The notes: generated from the sequence alone by a model not told the origin. 64,000 nt of DNA from Xenopus tropicalis (GCF_000004195.4 NC_030679.2:36135712-36199711); one strand, 5' to 3'. Positions 44,271-55,636 are shown, counted from the stretch's first letter. Numbers and translations are program-made.

Positions 44271-45922
44271 CCAGGTAGGGGAAAGGCCCAGAATGAATGT
44301 TATCCAAATTCCCTGATGATTCTGTTTGCTTGCTTGCCTGGTTGCAACATACTTCGTACCTTTTGGCCAATTGCACATAAGTGTGCTCATTAGTAGGCTG
44401 AAAAATGCCTGAAAATGCCCAGATTCTTATCCACTACTTTAGTACTGGTGCTTATGATCCTGAACAGCTGCAGCACAGGCTAATGGGAACGGGCGGGGCA
44501 TCAGCCTCCGAAACAAAATATTAGAAAAAAAACATCAATAAAATATATGAAACAAGTAAGAAAGCAGCACAACAGAAATTTCCCAGTCTCATGAGGTTTG
44601 CGGTTTGTTTCCCCACTTTATAATGCTGCTGGCTATAAATACCCTGGACTGCTACACTGCTCTGTTTCTAATGATTACATCATATGGAATTTTCTCTGTC
44701 CCTTGTGTAAATAAATTGTGTATGCTTAGCTCTTAAGCTCCAGGATATCACACATGTTTATATATTTTCATACAGATCCAGAATTGCAGAAATGCTACTG
44801 AGTTAGGGCATTTTAGCACCTAAGGCAGGGGCATCAATCTGTGCTCTCACCCTCAATGTGAGGATCCCACCACTGCTACTGGGCAAACTTGGTGCATTTT
44901 ATTACATATGGGGTTAATTTGTTACCGTTGGCAACTGCACTTGTCTAAATTTGCGACTGGAATTAGTTTAATATTTACCTATCACAATGCAGGAAAAAAC
45001 TGGTAAGGCATAAACTCTCCATTCCTGATACCTGTTCATATGTTCTTAAATACTAATTTAAAATACTAATTTAAACCTTATCTAAATAGACAAGACAAAT
45101 GTGTTAGGACATAAAGCAAGAAATAAGACTAAAAAATAAAGGGGGATAAATAGGGGAACAACAGAGAAAATAGACATGGACAAATGAGAAAAAGGGCAGA
45201 AGGTAGGAGAAAGAATAAATATATAGCATAATTAGTGGCACAGCTACTGTGGGGGAGGGGTGTGAGTACACCATAGCAGTGAATCAGTAAGATGATGGAG
45301 GGTGGTGTGCTGCCGAAGGGGGTCCCTGGTTACAAATTTTGTACCTAGGCATGTTGGTGTTGGGTTCCACCAAATCTGGGGTTACATATTAACCAATGAC
45401 AATCTTTCAATCACTTTTTGGCATGGACCTCTAGCATGTTTTAAGGTTATTCACTCACAACATAATAGATTAAGCTGTAGATCATTTTCTCAAAACCTGA
45501 CTGCCAGTAACACTTATTTTACAATCTGTGATGAATTCCAATTTATAAGATGGTTCCAAAGGTTATGTTGCCCTTACACTAAACACCCTTCATGATTACT
45601 CCTACAGATTCCTAATTATCCACAAGCATTGGTCCTCCTGCTTCGTAAACTGAGTCATGCATGCCAAGACAACACGTTTCCCAGCCAATCGGCACTACCT
45701 ACATGGAGTAAGGTTACCAGATCACATGATTTATTGGGACACATTAAGAAAAATCAGCTAGAAGGGCTGCGCTTCATGCATTAAGTTAAATTACAACCAC
45801 TTTGCAATCAGTTGAGCAACTTGCAATTGGCTCCCAAAAAACTGATCCTACAGCGTGTAAATGGTATAGGGACCTAAGATTGTCAGATGCACTGGTGCTG
45901 GGACTGATATGAATGATGTATA
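44271..45922. other. Gene-free stretch
   Basis: Nothing recognised. An A-rich patch of GGGGGATAAATAGGGG words lies near 45,140-45,240. The 97-codon frame at 45,302-45,595 has no known domain. Confidence 0.45.
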
Positions 45923-45980
45923 ATCTCTGTAATGCACTACAGAATTTGTTGGTGCTACATAAATAACAGATAATAACAAT
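45923..45980 (+). repeat. LINE/SINE 3' tail fragment
   Basis: CTCTGTAATGCACTACAGAA then TTGGTGCTACATAAATAACA and GATAATAACAAT is the diverged tail pattern of the same class as 29,598. Confidence 0.55.
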
Positions 45981-45992
45981 GAGTCTAGAAAC

Positions 45993-46187
45993 TCATAAGT
46001 TTTCCCGAAGTCGCTTCTCAAGGAAACTTTGGGCAACTTTGGGAAAACAAAGCGACACGTATGCCATCCCACCGGTGATTTACATTCTTGCCACTGGGAT
46101 GGCATTGCGGGGAGATTAGTCTTCAGCGGTAACGAAGATTTGTCATTTGTCGTGAGGCGACTAATCTCCCCGTGTGCCACTGCCCTA
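45993..46187. mobile_element. Diverged copy of the GC-rich palindromic family
   Basis: Right end GGCGACTAATCTCCCCGTGT then GCCACTGCCCTA; interior GCCATCCCACCGGTGATTTA and CACTGGGATGGCATTGCGGG. Left terminus missing or eroded. Confidence 0.65.
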
Positions 46188-46534
46188 AGGGTAAGGTACA
46201 GAAAGTAACAGGAGCACACAGAGGGTAAATTAAGTAAATCACTGCCAGATAGGAGTGTAAGGAGTTAGGCACTGTGGCAAATTACTGAATTTGTTGGATG
46301 TTAAAAAAATACAACCTAAAGTGAGGAATGGTGTAAAAAAATTAACAGATTTTACTGATATCATGTAATGATAGATATTAGTGAGAACTGCCCTGTGATA
46401 ACAGACACTCCCCAATATGCTAACACAGCAACCTACACATTGATAACAGTTGCCATGTTGGCATTTCAGCTACTGCAACATCAACACACTCAAAGTGAAA
46501 ACAGGGCACACAAATTTCCATGACTCTGACGAAA

Positions 46535-46900
46535 GGGCTCATTCACAAAGTGCATTAAGTGCCAATGCACCCAATGGTCTGTTTGGATGAAGCGTGGGCA
46601 GTGTGCCAGTTGGGCCTGGAGCTACTTCGAGCGCACATGCACCTAAGGAATCAGACACAGACATCATTGAAATGACAACATCCCGACGCTAGAAATTTTA
46701 TATTGCAATTGTGTCCAGTTTTGTGTCAGAGTGCGTACACGATTGTGCACATTTGAACACATCGGCTTCAGGGTGTCAGATGCACCCCCCCTTGCCGCCC
46801 CAATTGCACTGGAATTATAGGAAGAAACACTACATAGTGTGTGGGGGGGGGGCATGGCAACTTACACCCAAAATTACACTGCACTGGGTTTATAAATGAA
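46535..46900. mobile_element. Possible foldback element, GGGCTCATTCACAAAG start
   Basis: AGGGCTCATTCACAAAGTGC at the left loosely pairs with GCACTGGGTTTATAAATGA at the right. Interior holds a 10-G run (46,843-46,852). Uncertain. Confidence 0.35.
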
Positions 46901-47004
46901 ATGTAATGTTGAGACCCCAAAACAAAAATAATCCACACAAAATTATGTTATCAAGAACAATGCAATGCTCCATAAAATGACTAAAACCCAATTGTCAATG
47001 TGCT

Positions 47005-47126
47005 GAGTAACAACCTAATGTTTAAATATTTTTTTTGCAGACATAATTATGGAGGTCCTAATTACATAAAGATCCCTTATCAGGAAAACCCACAGTTCGA
47101 TTCTGGATATTAGATTCTATACCCCC
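47005..47126 (+). repeat. Family-R 3' half
   Basis: AATGTTTAAATATTTTTTTT, AATTATGGAGGTCCTAATTA and TAAAGATCCCTTATCAGGAA correspond to the right third of the family. Confidence 0.6.
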
Positions 47127-47399
47127 TGCACTGTGTATGACAAATTGTATGTCCCCCTGCACTATCTTCCCCCAGCTGAATGTGTGGAACCCCTGCAGTG
47201 TATCCCCCCGGCCAGGCTGCCTGTATATTCCCCACAGTAACAATGGTGTGACAGAGAGCAGCTCCCGCCTTATGGGTGTAACCCCCCTGGCAATGCTCGC
47301 TCATCGGAGGGACTTTCTGACTCACTCACTAGGGACTTTCTATCCCTTCATAGGTTTTTCCCAGCTCGGGAATGTAGGAAATTCCAGTCCCATCCTTCT

Positions 47400-48000
47400 T
47401 TCTCCCCGGGGCTGTTGGAGAGTGACGTAACCACGTACCCCCCCGTGTCACGTGCTGCCCCGCTTTAACCCTTTCGGGAGCGCACTGGCCGAGCCCGCAA
47501 TGCCCCCTTCTCTCTACAGCAGCAACTCTACCCTCTCCTGTTTTGGCACTACTCGAATTTATCACGTAGCTTGCTGAAGTCTAAGGGACAACAAATGCGC
47601 CTTCATTTAACTTTAACTGCAGCCAGTGCAGAAAAAAATATCTGTGTGACTATATGTATATAACATGGCATACTTCGGGTATCAATACGAATGCACCAGA
47701 TTTGTCGTGTAATTAGCTAACAAAGCTCCACCACTTGCACTTCCGGATACAGTTTAGTGACCTGAACAGCGCTGGGGAAATGCGATGTCACAGCTGCTTA
47801 TGGCAGCGCCTCTAGTGGCTAGCATTTGGTACTGCGGCTTCCCGGAATCCTCAGGCTCTCACTCCCTTTGAGGGAAAGCGAAACTTTGGCTTTATAAGAA
47901 GCGCGAATTCTTGTATTCCTCTAATGCCTGCGGAACCACGTGTTTGGCTTCCCGCCAATCACATTCCCTGCGGGCTGCTCACACACTCACTGACACTGTA
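47400..48000. promoter_or_regulatory. GC-rich promoter-like block
   Basis: CpG-rich relative to its surroundings. Contains CACGTG at 47,449-47,454 and 47,937-47,942, ETS-type ACTTCCGG at 47,739-47,746, CTTTATAAGAAG at about 47,890, E2F-like TTCCCGCC and CCAATCA at 47,949-47,961. These fit a housekeeping-type promoter on either strand. I cannot assign an exon or direction, and it may be a remnant or a non-coding start. Confidence 0.35.
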
Positions 48001-48226
48001 TCTGCTGATGGTTTCTACAGATTTCTTGTAAATCTGAACTGGTGCACTTTCTTGCATGTTATTTATTGGGCAGCAAGATAAGTACCTCACATAAACACTA
48101 GCACAGCTTTTTCTTAATGACATATTATAGATGTGCAGTGTGACTTCCCATGAGCAGGAGGCTCTATTTCACCCATGTTAAAGGAAAAATGTAGTTTTCA
48201 TGATCCCGTGGAGCAAATCTTTGTAT
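48001..48226. other. Unremarkable stretch
   Basis: Nothing recognised. Confidence 0.4.
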
Positions 48227-48424
48227 GTATGTATATATTTATAAAGCGCTACTTATGTACGCAGCGCTGTACAGTAGAATACATTAGTGGAAACGGTGTA
48301 TTAAGATAATAGATAAATACAAAGTATTACATTAAACACAAATACAAGATACAGTCGCAATAAGTTAAGAGCCAAAGACACAAGAGGATGGAGGTCCCTG
48401 CCCCGTAGAGCTTACAATCTTACA
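48227..48424 (-). repeat. LINE/SINE 3' tail, minus strand
   Basis: TTTATAAAGCGCTACTTATG, TACGCAGCGCTGTACAGTAG and CCCTGCCCCGTAGAGCTTAC are the complement of the landmarks at 29,598-29,800, over nearly the same length; a closely related pair. Confidence 0.75.
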
Positions 48425-48895
48425 ATCTTTCCACCACCAAATCCCCAAGGGGACCTGTCATCTGCTGGCTGTGTGAAAAACATTCTATCCTATCAATCTT
48501 TATAGCTAGTTCTGTGTATTTTTAAAAATATATTCTTCCCTTGAGCCTGTGTGTGTTATGATGCCTAAATGTCATGTATTTCACAATATGGGATGGTTCC
48601 TTGCCAGGGCTGCCAATTTGTTTTTGGAAAAAACAAATATACACCTTCCCATATTTTTATCTTTTTTATTAATTAAAGCATAATTTTTAGCAGCTAGGAT
48701 GGTAAAAGGTGGTAACCCTACTTCCTGCCCCCAGTGATGCCCAGTGTTGGATGAGCACCTGAGACAGAAAGCTGGGCAGGCTGTAGGAGCTGGTTGCATA
48801 TTATCTCCATGATACCATCCAGTATGGCAGTGAGGCAGGTCCGGCCCTGCACTTAGGGCAGGCAGTATGGACAGGGCTAGCCAGTGCCTCCCACC
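48425..48895. other. Gene-free stretch
   Basis: Nothing recognised. The minus-strand 125-codon frame at 48,581-48,958 runs into the transposon end and is not supported. Confidence 0.45.
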
Positions 48896-48897
48896 TA

Positions 48898-50517
48898 CAG
48901 TGGTGTGAAAAACTATTTGCCCCCTTCCTGATTTCTTATTCTTTTGCATGTTTGTCACACTTAAATGTTTCTGCTCATCAAAAACCGTTAACTATTAGTC
49001 AAAGATAACATAATTGAACACAAAATGCAGTTTTTAAATGAAGGTTTACGTTATTAAGGGAGAAAAAAAACTCCAAATCTACATGGCCCTGTGTGAAAAA
49101 GTGATTGCCCCCCTTGTTAAAAAATAACTTAACTGTGGTTTATCACACCTGAGTTCAATTTCTGTAGTCACCCCCAGGCCTGATTACTGCCACACCTGTT
49201 TCAATCAAGAAATCACTTAAATAGGAGCTACCTGACACAGAGAAGTAGACCAAAAGCACCTCAAAAGCTAGACATCATGCCAAGATCCAAAGAAATTCAG
49301 GAACAAATGAGAACAAAAGTAATTGAGATCTATCAGTCTGGTAAAGGTTATAAAGCCATTTCTAAAGCTTTGGGACTCCAGCGAACCACAGTGAGAGCCA
49401 TTGTCCATAAATGGCAAAAACATGGAACAGTGGTGAACCTTCCCAGGAGTGGCCGGCCGACCAAAATTACCCCAAGAGCGCAGAGACAACTCATCCGAGA
49501 GGCCACAAAAGACCCCAGGACAACATCTAAAGAACTGCAGGCCTCACTTGCCTCAATTAAGGTCAGTGTTCACGACTCCACCATAAGAAAGAGACTGGGC
49601 AAAAACGGCCTGCATGGCAGATTTCCAAGGTGCAAACCACTTTTAAGCAAAAAGAACATTAAGGCTCGTCTCAATTTTGCTAAAAAACATCTCAATGATT
49701 GCCAAGACTTTTGGGAAAATACCTTGTGGACCGACAAGACAAAAGTTGAACTTTTTGGAAGGTGCGTGTCCCGTTACATCTGGCGTAAAAGTAACACAGC
49801 ATTTCAGAAAAAGAACATCATACCAACAGTAAAATATGGTGGTGGTAGTGTGATGGTCTGGGGTTGTTTTGCTGCTTCAGGACCTGGAAGGCTTGCTGTG
49901 ATAGATGGAACCATGAATTCTACTGTCTACCAAAAAATCCTGAAGGAGAATGTCCGGCCATCTGTTCGTCAACTCAAGCTGAAGCGATCTTGGGTGCTGC
50001 AGCAGGACAATGACCCAAAACACACCAGCAAATCCACCTCTGAATGGCTGAAGAAAAACAAAATGAAGACTTTGGAGTGGCCTAGTCAAAGTCCTGACCT
50101 GAATCCTATTGAGATGTTGTGGCATGACCTTAAAAAGGCAGTTCATGCTAGAAAACCCTCAAATAAAGCTGAATTACAACAATTCTGCAAAGATGAGTTG
50201 GCCAAAATTCCTCCAGAGCGCTGTAAAAGACTCGTTGCAAGTTATCGCAAACACTTGATTGCAGTTATTGCTGCTAAGGGTGGCCCAACCAGTTATTAGG
50301 TTCAGGTGGCAATTACTTTTTCACACAGGGCCATGTAGGTTTGGATTTTTTTTCTCCCTAAATAATAAAAACCCTTATTTAAAAACTGCATTTTGTGTTT
50401 ACTTGTGTTATCTTTGACTAATAGTTAAATGTGTTTGATGATCAGAAACATTTTGTGTGACAAACATGCAAAAGAATAAGAAATCAGGAAGGGGGCAAAT
50501 AGTTTTTCACACCACTG
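48898..50517 (+). mobile_element. Tc1-like transposon, copy 1, full length
   Basis: 1,620 bp between TA duplications (48,896-48,897 and 50,518-50,519). Terminal inverted repeats of about 210 bp begin CAGTGGTGTGAAAAACTATT. Each carries an outer (GTGTGAAAAACTATTTGCCC) and inner (GTGTGAAAAAGTGATTGCCC at the left; GTGTGAAAAAGTAATTGCC at the right) direct repeat, the IR/DR layout of transposase binding sites in Tc1 elements. Encodes one open transposase. Nearly identical to copy 2. Confidence 0.97.
49277..50299 (+). CDS. Tc1-like DD34E transposase, uninterrupted
   Basis: 340 codons, the usual length for Tc1 transposases. It would bind the terminal repeats and cut and reinsert the element at TA. 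Residues 1-110 form the paired-type double helix-turn-helix (GKGYKAISKALGLQRTTVR at 22-40), with the GRPTK hinge at 59-63. The catalytic triad is D153 (LWTDK), D244 (QQDNDPKHTS) and E279 (SPDLNPIEMLW), with 34 residues between the last two. The glycine-rich KYGGGSVMVWGC lies at 186-197. The ATG is the first in frame and starts MPRSKE, a common Tc1 N-terminus. Oddities: residue 154 is K where copy 2 has E (WTDE), and residues 161-164 read GRCV where copy 2 reads ERSG; copies also differ at about ten other positions. Intact in frame, but activity is uncertain. Confidence 0.95.
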   Translation: MPRSKEIQEQMRTKVIEIYQSGKGYKAISKALGLQRTTVRAIVHKWQKHGTVVNLPRSGRPTKITPRAQRQLIREATKDPRTTSKELQASLASIKVSVHDSTIRKRLGKNGLHGRFPRCKPLLSKKNIKARLNFAKKHLNDCQDFWENTLWTDKTKVELFGRCVSRYIWRKSNTAFQKKNIIPTVKYGGGSVMVWGCFAASGPGRLAVIDGTMNSTVYQKILKENVRPSVRQLKLKRSWVLQQDNDPKHTSKSTSEWLKKNKMKTLEWPSQSPDLNPIEMLWHDLKKAVHARKPSNKAELQQFCKDELAKIPPERCKRLVASYRKHLIAVIAAKGGPTSY

Positions 50518-50689
50518 TATGTGCCCTGCACCGCAGGCCAGACCTCGGCAGAAGTGATTTCTGGGTGAGCACTAAGGGGCAAGCTCTTGCTTTGGGTCAG
50601 CGTAAATTAACACTTATATGATCTTCCTGTGCTGTTCCCTCCCACACACTATAAACTCACAGGTAGGTTCATTAGTAATAGTGCTTGCA

Positions 50690-50797
50690 TATTTTATAAG
50701 AGCTAAGGCTTTAAGCTTGCGGGGGATGATATATATTCTCTGTAAAGATCTATGACAAATGTTGGCACTGTATAAGTAAAATATGAGAATAATGCAG
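50690..50797 (+). repeat. LINE/SINE 3' tail fragment
   Basis: TTTAAGCTTGCGGGGGATGA, ATTCTCTGTAAAGATCTATG, TGTTGGCACTGTATAAGTAA matches the tail pattern of the class seen at 29,598. Confidence 0.5.
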
Positions 50798-50871
50798 TTT
50801 ATTAACAATATAAGTAGATAGATATAAGAATAGTATTAAGCATGTACAGGTTTCTTGTTTTCTTTACAGCC

Positions 50872-51276
50872 AATGCTGTCAGATATAGGCACAGTGCCAG
50901 TGCTGACATGTGTTTTTGGCTAATTTAGATTGGCTTCAGGAATTGGCTATGGCTTTTATCAGGTTACTGGTGTGCTTCAATGAAGTAGGAGGGAAAGGCC
51001 TATGATTTAGGAGTGGTGGGGCAATGAGTTAAAATATGGGCTTTATAAATAAATGTTAATAATAATAATAATGGGCAAATGCTGTCAGATATAGGCACAG
51101 TGCCAGTGCTGACGTGTTTTTGGCTAATTTAGATTGGCTTCAGGAATTGGCTTTGGCTTTTATCAGGTTACTGGGGTGCTTCAATGAAGTAGGAGGGAAA
51201 GGCATATGATTTAGGAGTGGTGGGGCAATGAGTTAAAAGATGGGCTTTATAAATAAATGTTAATAATAATAATGGG
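50872..51276 (+). repeat. 206-bp direct tandem duplication
   Basis: Copy 1 (50,872-51,077) and copy 2 (51,078-51,276) both begin AATGCTGTCAGATATAGGCA and end with TTTATAAATAAATGTTAATAATAAT. Few differences: TGACATGTG against TGACGTG, GGCTATGG against GGCTTTGG, ACTGGTGT against ACTGGGGT, GGCCTATG against GGCATATG, and the number of AAT triplets. Confidence 0.95.
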
Positions 51277-52880
51277 TGATGACACAAAGAGGTGGGCCAA
51301 GGGGCAACTACTGGACAATAGGGACAGAGAACATAAGCCTGAGCAGGAAATAGGGCAATTCTTAAATCTGTATCCAAATTCTGTAGCCATGTGGCATTAA
51401 GTCATTTGATTTTAAAGGTTCACATTCAGCCAGGCGCTTAGATTTAATTGAATCCTGGGGAAAAAGAATTGAATTCTCCAGCATGTGAGGTTAATATTTG
51501 AACCAACCTCAATAAGAACCTATATTTGCTTATCACATACACAAGCTACACTTGTCACAGGCCAGTGTGTCCCTTTGCACAACTTTTACATCCAAGTATG
51601 TGGTCATATTGCACTATTATCTAGCAGTATTTGATTTTCATCTCTTTGGCCACTTGTTTAGTTTATTATCAGTTAAATCCTAAAAATAATCCACCCAGGT
51701 GTTTAGAATCTTTTTTTTTCGTGTAACCTGTCCTTAAAAGCTTATTAGTTGCCATGAACTTTGATTGATATTTTTGGCTAAAGGCAAGGGCATGTCTAGG
51801 AGCTGCTATTTATCTCCTAGAATGCTGAAAACAGAATTTTGTCAGGTTGCAAAAAAAGACATAACATAAATTTCAGTTCCACAAAGCAAACAAGTGAAAA
51901 GGTCACTAGCAAAGAGAAACTTTGAGAAACGATAAATTTTAAGGACAAATCTGTGAACAGAATATATATATGAATGTTACTGATGTTAGTAAATATCTAG
52001 TCCTTCTCACTGTGCAGACTGTCCCAGCACGACTTTGGTAAAATATGAGCTCCAGGTGTTTATTTACCTGTTGCTTGCTAGGGGTTGCATCTAGCAAACC
52101 TAAAAATGAGTATTACAAAGACGAAAAAGTGGTATTTGTGGGCACCCCCTAGTTAATGCAGTTGCTTTACTTTTTATGTGCCTTGAGTACTTTTTCGCTG
52201 AGCCCCACACTGTCAGTCAATCCTCAGACATCCACAGTAGAGTAAATAGAACTTTACTTTAGAACAGTAGAACAGTAGAACTTTTACTTTAGAGACGTTG
52301 CAAAACTACAACTCTCCACTGCCAAAGGTAGTAGTAATGCCAGAGGTTCTTTGCAAATAACTAGAACTTGATTTATTTTTCCAAGACAAAATATATGCAG
52401 GTTGAATACTCACAGCAATGAGGTATAATAGCAGAATATAAGTTGCAGTTGGTATAAAGGCAGAATGTTTTATTAAAATAGCATATCAGTTCCTGTCCCG
52501 CACAAGGCTGCACTTTTCTATCATGCAAACCAGGGTCATTTGATGTTAACTCTGCATAGTTGGCAAAAAGTTATTGAGTGACAGCAATGCAAGGAACATT
52601 TGGATTGACCGCGTGGCCGCATTTAGAGCCTTAAACTGCCATTTTTGGAATGATAGAGAAAGAACTAAAACTGCTGGCAGAAACCTTTGAGAAAATGTAA
52701 TTGTCTGACATGACTGTGAGGTTAAGCAATCTTGGTTGCATATGCATATCTACAGAAGCCCCAGTGCAATATGGCCAGCTGAAAACATGTGCATATATTA
52801 TCACCACATTATTTCATTTTCTAATTCTTTTCATTTAAATATAATATAATATTTCATACAGTATACACTTAAATGCTTAG
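51277..52880. other. Gene-free stretch
   Basis: No transposon ends or exons recognised. Confidence 0.45.
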
Positions 52881-53025
52881 GGCTTGTTTCCAACGTAAGG
52901 TGACCATTATCTACCCTAAGGCCAAACAATCGCATTGGCACAATATCGCAAGGTGGGCATACCAGGGGAAAGATTTGCTTGTTTGGAGACTGTGCCAAAT
53001 TGGTGAATCTTACCGTGTATGATGG
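52881..53025. repeat. Eroded GGTGGCCATACAC-type MITE
   Basis: CGTAAGGTGACCATTATC at the left and CCGTGTATGATGGTAC at the right; interior CCAAACAATCGCATTGG. Confidence 0.35.
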
Positions 53026-53029
53026 TACT

Positions 53030-53275
53030 TATCTTTCTATTCAGGCCATCTCCTATACATCTTCCAATCTCTCATTCCAATCACTGCTTGGTTGCTAGAG
53101 TAATTTGAACCCTAGCAACCAGGTAGCTTCTGAAATTCCAAATTGCTGACCAAAAAGTTAAATAATTAAAAAAAAAACCAAAAATAATATAAAATGAATA
53201 TCACTTGCAAATAGCCTGAGAATATCACTCTCTACATCATACTAAAAGTTAATTTAAGGTGAACAACCCATTTAA
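53030..53275. mobile_element. GGTGGTTCACCTT-family MITE, right two thirds
   Basis: ATCTTTCTATTCAGGCCATC, the hairpin CTTGGTTGCTAGAGTAATTT with CCCTAGCAACCAGGTAGC, then ATCATACTAAAAGTTAATTT and GGTGAACAACCCATTTAA. Ends on TTAA at 53,272-53,275. Confidence 0.7.
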
Positions 53276-54089
53276 CACTTTCCATTATCCTGTCAGGAAA
53301 GTGTACCTGTGTCCATTTATCAGAATATGCTCAATAGCTCATGCATTCAAACTCTGTTCTGTGTGGTAGAGTGCTATGGACTGTGATCTCTAACACCCCG
53401 CCAAGCATTAAGGTTCCTAATCAGGCAAATATATTACCTATTGGTTAATGGTTTAATAAAGGATGGCAAACCACACATCTTACAAGTTATTGCACCTTGG
53501 ACTTTTGGATCCTTTTATAAAGTCAGTAAATATGGAAACACTATATGCATATAAAACTAATCAGTAAAAGCCAGCCTATTCTCTCAATGAGCTCTAGGAA
53601 CTAGGCAGTCACTTACTTAAAGTCATGTGATCTTCTCATTTACATTCCATGATGCAAAAATCATGGTATGAAATCAACACCCTCCCTAAAGATAAAAAAA
53701 AAAGCCAAATGCTTTAAAGACCAAAATATTGGTTAATAACCAAAACAAAGAAAGAACTGTGCTTTGATCAGCTGAAATCATTTGCAAATCCTTATTCCCT
53801 TCTATGTCAAATGGGGTGTTGTGATACTCACAGATATACCATGTTATAATAGACCAAGATCCATATCCAATACAATATGGCACCAAATGTTTAGATTCTT
53901 ATGGAACCCTCCTTATTTTACCCTTAGACTTTGGTTAGAGAGCTTTAAAGAAATTAAATTGGTATCTTTAACTTTGCCCCACACAAGGGTAAGTTCAGTT
54001 GACCATTTTTGCAAACTCTTTTATGATCTACACCCCCAAGAATAGAAAGAGATTCTTAGGGTATAGTAACCTATTCAGGAGGCACATAA
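53276..54089. other. Gene-free stretch
   Basis: Nothing recognised. The 87-codon plus-strand frame (53,782-54,045), which contains RFLWNPPYFTLRLWLESFKE, may be a LINE-type ORF2 remnant, but I cannot confirm it. Confidence 0.35.
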
Positions 54090-54320
54090 GCCATATACAG
54101 TGTCAAAACTAGCTATAGAGCAGAGCCTCGGTTGTGGGGGGACTCAGGTGACTTGTGGTCTGCTGTCCCTTCTCCCATGCTCCTCTCGTACTTGGGCCGG
54201 TAGGTGCAACACTATTAGGCTGGGGGGGGGGGGTGGTAGAGTAGGGACTGTTCACACCAGGCTCCTTTAGAAGATTTGTTTGCAGGGGAGCCCGGCACGA
54301 CCAAGTTGCATGTACATTCA
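54090..54320. repeat. Dispersed repeat fragment with poly-G
   Basis: Shares GAAGATTTGTTTGCAGGGGA and CACGACCAAGTTGCATG with 11,785-12,010. Carries a 12-G run at 54,222-54,233. Confidence 0.5.
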
Positions 54321-54369
54321 CATGACAAAAGGACAAAGATTAAACCCGATGCCAAGTCCTACATTGGGC

Positions 54370-54386
54370 GGGGGGGGGGGGGGGGG
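54370..54386 (+). repeat. 17-G homopolymer
   Basis: Longest of about eleven G or C runs of nine or more bases in the window; potential quadruplex and sequencing-error site. Confidence 0.85.
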
Positions 54387-54617
54387 TGAGACTTCATGCA
54401 ACTGACCACTCATTTCATTGCTGTCCTAAAAACAAAACATTGGTGGCCTCAATGGTTCCAACTCATTGGATTTGCTAGTAACAAAGGGGTTCTAGCAGCT
54501 GTATGACTGCATGTATGAAATAGTTATAGTCTACGCGTTATGTGCTTGCATGGGGATGTCAAGTAAAACTGGTAAAACAGAGAAATGTAAGGGTACTGTT
54601 GTTTTCACCAGAAAAGT

Positions 54618-54681
54618 ATGGTAAGATAAGTAATTAATACTGTAACTACATGGTAAGATAAGTAATTAATACTGTAACTAC
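54618..54681 (+). repeat. 32-bp direct duplication
   Basis: ATGGTAAGATAAGTAATTAA plus TACTGTAACTAC occurs twice in a row without change. Confidence 0.9.
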
Positions 54682-54894
54682 TAGAAACCTAGAAGCAAAA
54701 ATAACAAGCCTGATTCTCTAATGTCAGTTCTTTTACAAGGCTAATAAGATTATTATAACTAAACCATGCAATATTAAAATATATTTTTACCTTCCCAAGA
54801 TTAATTGTAAATTAAGAAATTCCTAAACGAAATATACATGGTACGTGCATATGATAGCGTATTCTGGACATGAATTGTTGTAGAAAGAACATTA

Positions 54895-55115
54895 AAGGGC
54901 TCATTTAGAACCACAGTCCTACAAAAATGGATGTCATTTTTCATTACACTTGCATCCAATTTGTTATAATGTGCATGTGCAAATGCATAATCAAGTGCAA
55001 CTACCCCTTGCATCTGAAATTGTGGAAAAAAGGTGCATTCTGGGTAAAAAAACATAGCGGGTTGCATCTGAAATTGCTTTTTGTACTCTGCACTTGTATC
55101 GGTAAATGAGCCCTT
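54895..55115. mobile_element. Foldback MITE, AGGGCTCATTTA ends
   Basis: AGGGCTCATTTAGAACC at the left and GGTAAATGAGCCCT at the right are inverted repeats flanked by TTAA (left) and TTAAGG (right). GTTGCATCTGAAATTG and CTTGCATCTGAAATTG form an inner direct repeat. Confidence 0.7.
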
Positions 55116-55394
55116 AAGGCTTTAGGTATTTTGGGTATACTGAGAATTGTGTGCTCCAGAGGCTCCAGACTTTTTGAGGATCCTGGTAATGTACAGCCCT
55201 GCATATGCTAGTATCACTATATAAAGTTATGTTAGTATAGGTATGGCATCTCTGGACCCCAGGCCAAGACCTGGTGGGTCTCACCCTAGCTTCGGCGACG
55301 GTGGATCTACCCGCACATGCTGTTTATTGGCGAAAGCCTTGGACACATGAGCATCAGAGCCCATGCCTTCGGGTAGGACTCACACGAGATGATT
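55116..55394. other. Unremarkable stretch
   Basis: Nothing recognised. Confidence 0.4.
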
Positions 55395-55634
55395 CAATAT
55401 CATCTCTGGAAACCCATTATCCAGAAAGCTCCAAGTCATGGGAAAGCAACTTCCATAGACTCTATTTTAAGCAAATAATTCTAATTAATGATAAGTAATT
55501 CCATTTTCTCCATAATAATAAAACAGTACAATGTACATGATTGTTATGCATGAATCTTGAAGGCAAAACAATGCTATTGTGTTTATTTCAAGTTTAAATA
55601 ATTCTTAGCACTCCAGATAAAAGATGCCCTTACA
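55395..55634 (+). repeat. Family-R copy, diverged and interrupted
   Basis: GAAACCCATTATCCAGAAAG, AATAATAAAACAGTACAATG and GCTATTGTGTTTATTTC are recognisable. The Tc1-like copy 2 begins at 55,637, near where the right terminus should lie. Confidence 0.65.
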
Positions 55635-55636
55635 TA

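Noticed and set aside
49268..50146. Minus-strand open frames inside the Tc1-like transposase gene
   Set aside because: Antisense shadows of the transposase frame; the same shadow appears on the plus strand in copy 2 (56,027-56,275).
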